Shown here: one piece after another, positions 26,179 to 34,483 of the stretch | How the letters are laid out: each line of letters starts with the position of its first letter | Position numbering within the stretch: the stretch's first letter is position 1 | Source: Bifidobacterium sp. | Lineage (GTDB): Bacteria > Actinomycetota > Actinomycetes > Actinomycetales > Bifidobacteriaceae | Assembly (NCBI RefSeq): GCF_022640935.1 | Contig: NZ_JALCCV010000017.1 | Coordinates: 1 to 43,875 of the forward strand | Direction: 5' to 3' | Length of the DNA: 43,875 nt | Program-made: the position numbers and the translations under genes | Notes under the pieces: model-generated | Told to the model about the DNA's origin: nothing | What the model saw: only the letters and a program-made list of their open reading frames with translations | Database searches by the model: none

Positions 26179-27315
26179 TCATGCCGGCTTCGACGTCCTG
26201 GCATCTTCCGTATCCGAATGCGAGCCGCTCCGGCGCAGCAGGGACACAAGCGCCCAGATGAGGGCCACCGTGATGAGGATGACGCCCAGTATGGCGCACA
26301 CGACTGCGACGGCCACACGGGCGTTCGCCACCGGGTTGATGACTGCGTCCATCGGGAAGAACAGCCCGAATGCCCCGATCACCGCTCCCAGCACCAGGCC
26401 GAGCGTCCCAAAAACAATCGTCGGCACGCTCGGACCCGTTTTCATCACGATCGGAGCGAGCGGCTGCGGCTCGCGCGGCACCCGCACATACGGCTGCCCC
26501 TGGTGATGGCGGTGCGGATTCCACGGCGCCTGTTCGCCTTGCGTGTCCTGCGGAGCGTAACCCCCCTGCGGGAGGTCATAGCCTCTCGGCGGCTCGGTCG
26601 CATACAGCGGCACTGAAGCCGAAGCCTCCTGTGCAGCAGCAGATATAGGCTGGTCGCCGATTCCCTCGGGCATGGTCTCGGACTCGGACTCGTCCATTGC
26701 AACGCTTCCATCGATGGATTCCGCCCGAAGTTCCATGGGCTCTTCCTCTGTGTTTTTACACTCAGTGTTTTTACACTCTGTGTCTTTACACTCTGTGTCT
26801 TTACACTCAGTGCCTTTGCACTCAGTGCCTTTGCACTCAGTGCCTTCATACTCAGTGTCACCATTCACAGTGCCACCATTCACAGTGTCACCATTCTTCT
26901 GCACTGCGGTGAGCGGCTCTGTAAGTCGCTCGGTCCCGGTTTCCGCTTCACCGTCTTCGTCTTCATGCGCACTGGGCCATACAGTTTCATCAGCGCCGTC
27001 GCCTTCACGGGCGCCGGTCATCTCAGTTCCATCGGAACCCTCGGTCGCATCAACCGGTTTAGCAGCAGGATTCTCCGTCAAACCGGGCATGCTCATCGCG
27101 CCAAGAACCTCAGCCGTCTCATCACCCACGCCGTCTGCATCGGCAGGCCCAGCAACGGCGGGCTCAGCAGGCGTGGCACCAGCATCGTCATGCACACGAT
27201 TCTCATAGGCCGGCATCAACCTGGTATCCATGAAATCCTGTGCAGAGGCCTGCGCGAAATTCTCGGTTTCATCATCGTCGCGATTCGCATTCGGCGTCGT
27301 ATGCTGCTCACTCAT
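26179..27315 (-). CDS. Acidic membrane protein with Cys-containing pentapeptide repeats
   Basis: A 378-residue protein not recognised by family. About 280 residues of acidic, low-complexity sequence precede two C-terminal membrane helices (VPTIVFGTLGLVLGAVIGAF and VAVVCAILGVILITVALI) and a polar tail. The acidic part includes tandem pentapeptides T-E-C-K-(G/D/N), six copies with Cys, flanked by related V-N-G-(D/G)-T and E-Y-E-G-T units. The second half of the soluble part is Pro/Gln/Tyr/Gly-rich (RGYDLPQGGYAPQDTQG), like actinobacterial DUF4190-type proteins. ATG 27315 has AAGGAG 8 nt upstream and overlaps the end of the PspC-domain gene by 8 bases, so they are co-transcribed. Confidence 0.75.
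   Translation of the reverse strand: MSEQHTTPNANRDDDETENFAQASAQDFMDTRLMPAYENRVHDDAGATPAEPAVAGPADADGVGDETAEVLGAMSMPGLTENPAAKPVDATEGSDGTEMTGAREGDGADETVWPSAHEDEDGEAETGTERLTEPLTAVQKNGDTVNGGTVNGDTEYEGTECKGTECKGTECKDTECKDTECKNTECKNTEEEPMELRAESIDGSVAMDESESETMPEGIGDQPISAAAQEASASVPLYATEPPRGYDLPQGGYAPQDTQGEQAPWNPHRHHQGQPYVRVPREPQPLAPIVMKTGPSVPTIVFGTLGLVLGAVIGAFGLFFPMDAVINPVANARVAVAVVCAILGVILITVALIWALVSLLRRSGSHSDTEDARTSKPA
26755..26889 (-). repeat. 15-bp coding minisatellite, nine units
   Basis: On the + strand, units such as TTTACACTCTGTGTC, TTTACACTCAGTGCC and TTTGCACTCAGTGCC repeat head to tail from 26755 to 26859, followed by two diverged ACCATTCACAGTG(C/T)C units to 26889. Each unit is five codons, so copy-number change keeps the frame. 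Confidence 0.92.
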
Positions 27316-29506
27316 GGCTGTTCTCCTTAGCTGATGCGAATTGCGGCGCATCGGCAGCCGCCAATTGCGAAATAGAAGTTTGCGATCGCTCTTCCGTTGC
27401 ATGTTCGGCATCGCCATGCACTCGCACATCGCCATTCGCGCCGGCAACGAGTGAAGCAATTGCCCGCGTCAGCGATCCGCGCTGCCCGGCGCTGCGGGAG
27501 GCGGCCCCGTTGACTCCGGATTTAGGCTCGGAAGCGTAGCGCACAGATACTTTGCCCTCGATTACGGACGTGGCATTGATCCATAGCTCCGGACCATTGG
27601 CTGGCCTTTTCGCATCATCGAAAAGCCAGGCGTAATTGCTGTCATCCTCGTCTGTCGCGTATTGCATGAACTCGAACAGGCTCGCGCTCGTCGACAGCCT
27701 GTTGACGGCTGCATATCGATTCCCGATGGAATAAACAGAGCTATAGTAGCCCTTGTTCCCGTTCCCGAAACTATACGAGCACCCGTCAGGCAGCGTGATC
27801 GACACCTGCGTGCGGTAGGCGGTGAGATTGATCATGCCAACGGGGCATTGCGAGGTTACGGTTTTGCCGCTGGCGAGCGTGAGATTATGATGCTTACGCC
27901 CCTGCGCGTAATCGCGCAGATCGATGGAGGCATGGCTACGGTCATAGTCGTCGCCCACAAATGCGACGCCGTTTTTCAGGATTGCCATATCACGCTCGCC
28001 CGAACCGAACGAGCGCGGATTGCGCCCGGAAGCCGTGGTGTACGAGGCGTCGACAATTCTCATGTTGTTGAGATTGTAGGTATAGAATCCGCCGAAGACC
28101 GCGACGCAGACCGTGACGAGCCCCGCCAGCAAAGCCACGGGGATCAAGCCTCCTGCGCGCCGGCCCATGAGCCCGAGTACCAGAATCGCAAGACCCAGCA
28201 GCAGGCATACTCCAGCGCACCACAGCACCGCCATTTTCACGATATCAGCAAGATAAAGATCCGCATTCAGCCGAATTCCCAGCAGGACGGCCGCCGAGAC
28301 GAAAATCACCCCGAGCACGACGGCGACCATGCCGAAGCCGGCGGGTTTGCGCCTCGCATACCGCGGCGCAGGAGGCGTCACCGACCTGCGGTATGTTGCC
28401 GTAGCCGAGAACGGGGCAGGGCCGGGCGCCCGACCAGCGGCGGGGCCCGCAGGCCTGCCATCCACTCGGCCGTTCCTAGAGCCGGCGGCACTTGGTGTCG
28501 CCGTCGATTGCCGGGCGGTGGAGGCGGCGGCATAATTCGTTGGGGATGCGTTGGCCGTACCCCTGTCGTGCTGGTTGTGATGGCGACTGCCCGCAGTGCC
28601 GGTTTGGCTGTAGGACCCAGATAAGTGAGTGGCAGAACCTGGCACCGGGCCAGGCTCGGGATCGTATGCGAAACCTGCAGGTGCAGATGTGCCATTGGCC
28701 GGGTTAGGGCCGGACCACGGCTGTTGGCGTGCTCGTGAGCCTGGTTGCCCGGAACTTGGCGGAGTTTCCGGGCCGGGCTGCGGCTCCGGCCCGGACGGCG
28801 CGTCTCCCTGCGACCCTGAACCAGACGCCGGACCTGTCCAGTCTGAGGCGCGCGCCGCCATGGTTTCTCGATGCGCGAGATTGTTGATCAGCGCCAACAG
28901 CAGGGCTGTGGCGAGCGCATTAACGACCAGCCCATACCCCCGAAAGAAAAACACGATGACAAACATGATCAGCGGCCCGAGCATCGGCCAGCGCCACTGC
29001 CCGTTGATGAGATCCTCGACGATGATGTGCCCGTCCTGCTCGTCAGGCAGCAGCAGCCACGCGGCGGCGTAGAGCGCCAGACCGAAGCCGAAAGCTGCGA
29101 TGGATGCAAGCATCAGCGCGCGCACAAGAACCGGACTCCACCCCGCCCGATTCGCCAGCCCGGCGCACACACCACCGATCCAGCGGTCCTCGCCGCGCAT
29201 GATCCGGCTTTCGCGGATCCATCGGAAGAAGTGCCGAGGATGATTGGCTGCTGATTGCCCATATGGATGCGGCTCAGGCCCATAGTGACCGTATTGTCCA
29301 TACTGGCCACCTTGACCGCTGTATGGGCCGCCCGCCGGGCCGCCCGGATTGCCGGAGCCGTGTTGGCCGTTTTGCTGCCCGCCGTGGAACCCATACGCGT
29401 CTCCTCGCTCATCAGAGGTGTGCTGCCGATTCCATTGGTTTTGCCGACTCTGCGCATAGTCCGCGTGCTGATCGTGCGGCTGCGCCGCGTTATCTGAATT
29501 GCTCAT
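27308..29506 (-). CDS. PspC-domain membrane protein, probable envelope-stress sensor partner
   Basis: A 732-residue protein. The first 90 residues are Gln/Gly/His/Tyr-rich. A PspC domain follows (about 95-160: RIMRGEDRWIGGVCAGLANR, then WSPVLVRALMLASIAAFGFG), two more helices, a long Pro/Ser/Gly linker, four helices in the 370-480 range, and a C-terminal extracellular-type beta domain (ERDMAILKNGVAFVGDDYDR) that resembles the LiaF/PspC C-terminal region in plan. It is divergent from a histidine kinase that itself carries a PspC domain, as expected for a Lia/Psp-type membrane-stress module. TGTAAT (29518-29513) lies 6 nt before the ATG and no Shine-Dalgarno stands apart from it. Confidence 0.85.
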   Translation of the reverse strand: MSNSDNAAQPHDQHADYAQSRQNQWNRQHTSDERGDAYGFHGGQQNGQHGSGNPGGPAGGPYSGQGGQYGQYGHYGPEPHPYGQSAANHPRHFFRWIRESRIMRGEDRWIGGVCAGLANRAGWSPVLVRALMLASIAAFGFGLALYAAAWLLLPDEQDGHIIVEDLINGQWRWPMLGPLIMFVIVFFFRGYGLVVNALATALLLALINNLAHRETMAARASDWTGPASGSGSQGDAPSGPEPQPGPETPPSSGQPGSRARQQPWSGPNPANGTSAPAGFAYDPEPGPVPGSATHLSGSYSQTGTAGSRHHNQHDRGTANASPTNYAAASTARQSTATPSAAGSRNGRVDGRPAGPAAGRAPGPAPFSATATYRRSVTPPAPRYARRKPAGFGMVAVVLGVIFVSAAVLLGIRLNADLYLADIVKMAVLWCAGVCLLLGLAILVLGLMGRRAGGLIPVALLAGLVTVCVAVFGGFYTYNLNNMRIVDASYTTASGRNPRSFGSGERDMAILKNGVAFVGDDYDRSHASIDLRDYAQGRKHHNLTLASGKTVTSQCPVGMINLTAYRTQVSITLPDGCSYSFGNGNKGYYSSVYSIGNRYAAVNRLSTSASLFEFMQYATDEDDSNYAWLFDDAKRPANGPELWINATSVIEGKVSVRYASEPKSGVNGAASRSAGQRGSLTRAIASLVAGANGDVRVHGDAEHATEERSQTSISQLAAADAPQFASAKENSHE

Positions 29507-29619
29507 GCCTCTATTACATCAAGCGCATGGGCCCGTCCGTATCGGGGAACACCCTGATTGTCCCCTGAATTCCCTGCGCGCCGCTCCCTAAGAGACCCGG
29601 CAGGCGGCACAATAGAGGC

Positions 29620-31245
29620 ATGACATCATACGAGGCGCGGCCACATAATGGCTCACCCGGACGGCATGGGCCACAGCCGAAGGGCGCGCAAACGACCCGA
29701 GACCCGCACGAGCCGCTGCGGTCCTCGCCCTTGTCCGCGCCGAAGCACCCCGCGATGCTGCCGTTGATGCGCCCGAAGCACGGCCGGGTGCTGTGCGGCG
29801 TATGTCTGGGCGTGTCCAAGCACTTGGGGCTGGTCGTGTGGAAGGTACGAATGGCGTTTCTCGGCTCGACGCTGCTGTTCGGCGCCGGATTGATCGCCTA
29901 TGCATTCCTGTGGATTTTCGTGCCGGTCGGCGATCCGCAGGGCGCAGCCGCGGCTATGCTTCGGGACGCCGAAGACGCCAGCGCGCAGCCGCTGTCGCGC
30001 GGGAACCGCTCGTACACTGGCCAACCGCAGAGCAATGCCGCTGCTGACGCAACCTCACACCATCGCGGCGGCGGACAGGACACCCACGATGAACAGGGCG
30101 ATGCGCCGGATTCATCGGAAAGCCTGTTGATGGCCTTGCGCCGCGCTCCGAAGCCGTCGCTGATCGCTTTCGCGGGCTTGGCGATGGTGGGAATCAGCAT
30201 CGTGACGCTCGTCTCCGGCATCGCCTTCGGAACGATTGCCGCTACGCTGTTCGCGCTCGCCGGCATCGGCATCGCCTGGCTGCGCTATAACGCATCAACC
30301 GGCCAGCTGCGATCCATGATCATCGGGCTGGCGATGCAGTTCTTCGGCTATGCGATTTATATTCTGACGTCGATTGCGCCCGGCTCTGATTCGCCTGGTA
30401 TTCCCATGATTCTTCTCGCCGGGCTGGCAATGCTCGCGGGAACCGGCGTGTCGATTGTGCCGTGGCTGCATTCGCTCATCCGCGATGTCGGCACCGAACG
30501 TGCGCTCAAGGAACGCGAGGAGGAGCGCGCCGACATGGCCGCTCACCTGCACGACGGCGTGCTGCAGACCTTGGCGTTGATTCAACTGCACAGCAAGGAG
30601 CCGACTGCGGTGTTCGCGCTGGCACGCCAGCAGGAGCGCGAACTGCGCGACTGGCTTTATCAGGAACGCACGCCGCCCGAACGCTCGGTGAGCCGGGGAC
30701 TGAACGATATCGCCGCGCAGGTCGAGGACGAGCACGGCAAACCGATCGAAGTGGTGAGCGTGGGCGACGCCCGGCCCAGCGCGCAGACCGACGCGTTGCT
30801 TGATGCCACGCGGCAGGCCTTGGTCAACGCGGCCGTGCACGGCGGCGAGCCGATTTCCGTATACTGCGAGGCCTGCAATGGCACGGTCGAGGTGTTTGTG
30901 CGCGACCATGGCGCCGGGTTCGAGGTGGATTCCGTGCCGGCCCATCGGCTCGGCATCAGGGAATCGATCATCGGGCGCATCACGCGGCGCGGCGGTACAG
31001 TGGAGATCGTGTCGAAGCCGAATTGGGGAACCGAAGTGCGCATGCATATGCCGGTCGCCTGCGTGGGCGACAAGGATGGCAGCGGGAATAATGGCAATAC
31101 CGGGAACGACTCTGATGACGGTGCGATTGGCGCTGCCAACGGCAACGGGGTTGTCAACGCGGGCAACGGCGACGCGACCGCCAGCGGACTTACCGTCAAT
31201 CATCAATTATCCGGAGATGTAGGGAATGATAAGGGACGGCGATGA
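29620..31245 (+). CDS. PspC-fused sensor histidine kinase (LiaS/NarX-type HisKA_3)
   Basis: A 541-residue protein: a PspC domain at about 48-105 (RPKHGRVLCGVCLGVSKHLG, then membrane helix to IFVPVGDP), a polar linker, four membrane helices (about 181-283), a HisKA_3 dimerisation domain with acceptor His311 in MAAHLHDGVLQTL, and a HATPase with N box ATRQALVNAAVHGG and G box DHGAGFE. The last 60 residues are Gly/Asn/Asp-rich and disordered. PspC-fused kinases respond to membrane or envelope stress in actinobacteria. The stop overlaps the regulator start (ATGA, 31242-31245). CACAAT (29608-29613) is 6 nt before the ATG, suggesting a leaderless message. Confidence 0.92.
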   Translation: MTSYEARPHNGSPGRHGPQPKGAQTTRDPHEPLRSSPLSAPKHPAMLPLMRPKHGRVLCGVCLGVSKHLGLVVWKVRMAFLGSTLLFGAGLIAYAFLWIFVPVGDPQGAAAAMLRDAEDASAQPLSRGNRSYTGQPQSNAAADATSHHRGGGQDTHDEQGDAPDSSESLLMALRRAPKPSLIAFAGLAMVGISIVTLVSGIAFGTIAATLFALAGIGIAWLRYNASTGQLRSMIIGLAMQFFGYAIYILTSIAPGSDSPGIPMILLAGLAMLAGTGVSIVPWLHSLIRDVGTERALKEREEERADMAAHLHDGVLQTLALIQLHSKEPTAVFALARQQERELRDWLYQERTPPERSVSRGLNDIAAQVEDEHGKPIEVVSVGDARPSAQTDALLDATRQALVNAAVHGGEPISVYCEACNGTVEVFVRDHGAGFEVDSVPAHRLGIRESIIGRITRRGGTVEIVSKPNWGTEVRMHMPVACVGDKDGSGNNGNTGNDSDDGAIGAANGNGVVNAGNGDATASGLTVNHQLSGDVGNDKGRR

Positions 31246-31985
31246 GCGATATCGGCAACGAGCGCACGGGCGACAGCAATTTTTCGAACGACGAGTCTAT
31301 GGGCGCCGAATCGTCCACGGGGCGCGGCGGCAAAGATCTCAGGCATATCCGCATCGCCGTCGTCGACGACCATGAAATGTTCCGCGCCGGTGTCATCGCC
31401 ACATTGCAGCCGTATTTCCGGATCGTCGGGCAGGCGGCCGACGTCGAAGGCTCTATCGCGATGATCGGCCAGACCTCGCCCGACGTGGTGCTGCTTGACG
31501 TGCATGTGCCCGGCGGCGAAGGCGGAGGTGGTGCGGAGATCCTCGTCAAATCGCAGCCGCTCTCCCCGGGTTCGGCATTCCTGGCACTTTCCGTCTCCGA
31601 TTCGCCCAAAGACGTCGGCTCCGTGATCCGCGCGGGCGCCCGCGGGTATGTTACCAAGACGATCACCGGGCAGGATCTGATGAATTCGATAGTCCAGGTG
31701 TACGAAGGGTACGCGGTGTTCTCGCCCAAGCTCGCCGGATTCGTGCTCTCCACTTTCCAAGGCGTCGCCCCGGCAGCTCACGATGACGAACTCGACCGTC
31801 TTTCGGCGCGCGAGCAGGAGGTCATGCGCCTTATCGCCCGCGGATACACCTACAGGGAAGTCGCCGGCGAGCTGTTCATCTCGGTCAAAACCGTCGAAAC
31901 CCACGTCAGTTCGGTGCTGCGCAAACTCCAGCTCTCCAACCGCTCCGAGCTGACCCGTTGGGCCGCCGATCGCCGCATCGTGTGA
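31242..31985 (+). CDS. Response regulator, NarL/LuxR family
   Basis: A 247-residue regulator with a polar 30-residue N-terminus, a receiver domain (acid pocket VVDDHEMF, phospho-acceptor Asp in VVLLDVHVPG, Lys in YVTKTI) and a LuxR-type helix-turn-helix (LSAREQEVMRLIARGYTYRE, then ISVKTVETHVSSVLRKLQL). All receiver residues needed for phosphorylation are present. Its start overlaps the kinase stop, so it is the cognate partner. A likely target is the divergent membrane operon at 26179-29506 and its own promoter, 29507-29619. Confidence 0.93.
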   Translation: MSDIGNERTGDSNFSNDESMGAESSTGRGGKDLRHIRIAVVDDHEMFRAGVIATLQPYFRIVGQAADVEGSIAMIGQTSPDVVLLDVHVPGGEGGGGAEILVKSQPLSPGSAFLALSVSDSPKDVGSVIRAGARGYVTKTITGQDLMNSIVQVYEGYAVFSPKLAGFVLSTFQGVAPAAHDDELDRLSAREQEVMRLIARGYTYREVAGELFISVKTVETHVSSVLRKLQLSNRSELTRWAADRRIV

Positions 31986-32018
31986 ATCTGTTGCCGTCTT
32001 CGCTCACATTTCTCATAT

Positions 32019-32672
32019 CTATACGTTTGCCAGCTCACTACGCAACTGCTCGGCGTTCTGGAAGAGCATGCCTCGCCAGCCGGCTCGCTGCGCGATTTCG
32101 ATGCTGCGCGCATTGGCGTCAACGAACAGCACGCTGCCAGGGACGAACCCGAGCTGGCCGAAACGCCTATTGGCGCGACTGATGAGCGCAGGATCAGGCA
32201 TGAGCAGCCCTTCGCGTGCGGAGATGACGCTGCCAGAGAGCAGCCCAAGCTCAGGAAAAACCTCGCGCGCCAAGTCGCAATCCACGGCTGCCGCATTCGC
32301 CAACGTCCAGACGCGAATTCCCTGCGCACGCAAATCGCGCAGCGCAGCGCCCATGTCGGTAACCATGGCACACAAGGCGAGCCGCCGCCGTTCGAGATAC
32401 ACGCGCAGCACCCACGCCACGGCAGGCCCGTGGTGGCGTTCGTAGTCCGCGAGCACCCGCTCCTCGTCCCACCCACATGCCAGCATCGCGTCGTAATAGT
32501 CGAAGCCCCAAAGGTCGGCCGGGTCGAGCACCATGTCGATCACGCCGGAAGGGTACTGCCCGGCCAGCGCAAGCCGTGGCTGTCGGTCCACGAGCACTCC
32601 GTACCAACCGAATACCACATCGGTAATGCGCGAATCAGTACGCAAATACGCCGAAGCACCCAGGCTATTCAC
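32019..32672 (-). CDS. HAD-like protein without the catalytic aspartate
   Basis: A 217-residue protein with the HAD hydrolase frame: strand 1 ITDVVFGWYGVLVD, a helical cap, motif II region VWTLANAA, motif III region LLMPDPALISRANRRFG and motif IV VLFVDANARSIEIAQRAGW. The nucleophile Asp of motif I (F-D-x-x-G-V) is Gly22 (codon GGT, 32609-32607), the motif III Lys is Met158, and the second motif IV acid is Ala186. It cannot work as a normal HAD phosphatase. Start is GTG 32672 with GAGGGAAG upstream, 24 bases after mgtC, so it is in that operon. Confidence 0.78.
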   Translation of the reverse strand: MNSLGASAYLRTDSRITDVVFGWYGVLVDRQPRLALAGQYPSGVIDMVLDPADLWGFDYYDAMLACGWDEERVLADYERHHGPAVAWVLRVYLERRRLALCAMVTDMGAALRDLRAQGIRVWTLANAAAVDCDLAREVFPELGLLSGSVISAREGLLMPDPALISRANRRFGQLGFVPGSVLFVDANARSIEIAQRAGWRGMLFQNAEQLRSELANV

Positions 32673-32696
32673 TCTTCGCTTCCCTCATGCCCTCGC

Positions 32697-33404
32697 TCAT
32701 TCCTCGTCCTCGGGCAGCAGCTCGGCGTCTTTCACGCCGCTGATGCGGGCCAGCGAGCTCACCATATCCCCAGTCACCTTGCCTTGCACCCGTATCTCCA
32801 CCGCCACCATGCCGCCGGAATCAGCACCGGATTGAGATTCGACATTGCGCGAGGAGACCACTTGCGTCTCGAAGCCTTCCTGTTCGAGTTCAAGCAATGA
32901 GGAGCGCAGCGAGCCCTTACCATTGCGATAGGTCAGGCGGATCGTCGCATGGAGTTCCCGCCGTGTCAGGCGGTGGGCGAGCGGCGCGACGCCCAGCACC
33001 ACGAGAAAATACAGGAACGCCGTCAATATGCCCAGCGAAAACAGGTTGGCTGCCGCTGCCATGCCGATCGCGGCGGATACCCAGATGCCGGCCGCCGTGG
33101 TCAGCCCGCGGACGTTGTCGCGGTGCACGAAGATCACGCCGGCGCCGATGAAGCCGATGCCGGAGACCACTTGGGCCGCGATGCGGGAAGGATCCCAGCC
33201 ACTATTCGGCCCCGCAAGCGCACGATATCCATAGAAAGAGACCATAGTGAACAGCCAACTGCCGATGCCGACAAGCACATTCGTGCGAATGCCGGCCGCC
33301 TTGTCATGATATTCGCGTTCGAAGCCGATCAGACCGCACAGCAGCACCGTCATCGCGGCCGAGCCCAGCTGGCTCCATGTGGGCAAGTCAAAGAGCTGAG
33401 TCAT
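32697..33404 (-). CDS. MgtC/SapB family membrane protein
   Basis: A 235-residue protein. The first 150 residues form about five membrane helices with the MgtC hallmarks LCGLIGFEREYHDKAAGIRT, GIGFIGAGVIFVH and VRGLTTAAGIWVSAAIGMAA. The last 80 residues are a soluble ACT-like domain ending in an acidic tail. MgtC relates to survival in low magnesium and control of ATP synthase in other bacteria; its role here is not evident. ATG 33404 has AAGGAG 8 nt upstream; a longer frame from 33506 lacks such a site. First gene of a two-gene operon with the HAD-like gene. Confidence 0.9.
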   Translation of the reverse strand: MTQLFDLPTWSQLGSAAMTVLLCGLIGFEREYHDKAAGIRTNVLVGIGSWLFTMVSFYGYRALAGPNSGWDPSRIAAQVVSGIGFIGAGVIFVHRDNVRGLTTAAGIWVSAAIGMAAAANLFSLGILTAFLYFLVVLGVAPLAHRLTRRELHATIRLTYRNGKGSLRSSLLELEQEGFETQVVSSRNVESQSGADSGGMVAVEIRVQGKVTGDMVSSLARISGVKDAELLPEDEE

Positions 33405-33495
33405 CGCGGTTCTCCTTCGAAAACATGGTCCCCATATTTCACAAAGGGACAGACATGGCAGCATCTTGACCAGTCTATAGGGCACGATCGCAGAA

Positions 33496-34359
33496 CTAAC
33501 CCTCAACGTCCAAGCCAGGCATTTCCGGCTCGCCTAGATTGTATGACCCACTCGGCCTCTGTGGCCCTTTTGCATCCTTCGCGGCGGCGGAGAACCTCAC
33601 ATAGCCGGAGTGATACATGGTGAAGCGCGCCCACGGGGCGACGGAGACCGCGGTGCCGCTTTCGAAAAGCCTCCCGTCGGCCTCCCGGGCTATGTCGTAA
33701 ATCGATGCCGTGGCGTTGCATTTCAGCGACTGTTTTGCGCACTCCCCTAGTCATCCAAGCCCCGAAGTCTTTGGACCCGCACTGCGCGCGGCGGGAATGC
33801 CGTCGATCTCAAGCCAGTAGGTGCCGGGAGTCGGGATCATGAGCATGGTCGGTCCCAGCGTCTGCGCCGTGCCCAAGGCCGGCGAGAGCCCGGAAGTCAG
33901 CGCGCTGTTGCCGTGGGCTTCGGCAGTGACGATGATGCCCTGCCCACCGGTATACGTTCGCGCCGCGCGCGCCGCGGGATCATTGCCTTCCGAGCCGGTG
34001 CACTGGAACATCGCACGGTCGAGTCCACCGGGCATGGCTGTCAGGATGTCCTCGCCGTAATTCAAGGCGTTCTCGTGCAGATAGCGAGTATGCGTGTTGA
34101 GCAACGATGCCTGGTTCGCGATAGCTTCGACTACGCGCGGATTGCCGTGCCCCACCGATACGACATTGTTGTACACGTCTGGATATTCGACGCCATCCGC
34201 ATCCCACAGGTGCGAGCCGACGCCTTTGACCAGATGCACAGGCTTGCGGTAGAACAGCCGGTACGCCGGCCCCAGCACCTCGCGCTCTTCCGTCAGCTTG
34301 CGCGTCTCGGGATCCAATTCCTTCGCCGTTTCGGACCGGAAGCTGGTGATGTCCACCAT
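33496..34359 (-). pseudogene. Truncated class III aminotransferase joined to an unrelated tail with an in-frame stop
   Basis: From ATG 34359 the frame encodes the N-terminal 170 or so residues of a class III PLP aminotransferase (PVHLVKGVGSHLWDADGVEY, NNVVSVGHGNPRVVEAI, MFQCTGSEGNDPAARAARTY, TGGQGIIVTAEAHGNSA). The PLP-lysine half is absent. After about residue 175 the sequence (GTYWLEIDGIPAARSAG) no longer resembles the family and stops at TGA 33753-33751. The same frame stays open for 84 more protein-like residues (for example GRLFESGTAVSVAPWARF and FTMYHSGYVRFSAAAKDAKG) to TAG at 33498-33496. I do not recognise that tail. It looks like a recombination junction followed by decay. No ribosome site stands before the ATG. 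Confidence 0.75.
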
Positions 34360-34483
34360 CGTTGAACGGGTTGCCGTTGTCGCGCTCTATTCCTTCTGCC
34401 ATCGATGTTCGAGGGTTTGATGTTCATGTGAATTAATTTCTTGCGTTCCACGCCGTATACGCCTATGAACGGAGGAGATCAGC

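Noticed and set aside
26755..26889. CRISPR array
   Set aside because: The 15-bp units are contiguous without spacers and are in frame inside a gene.
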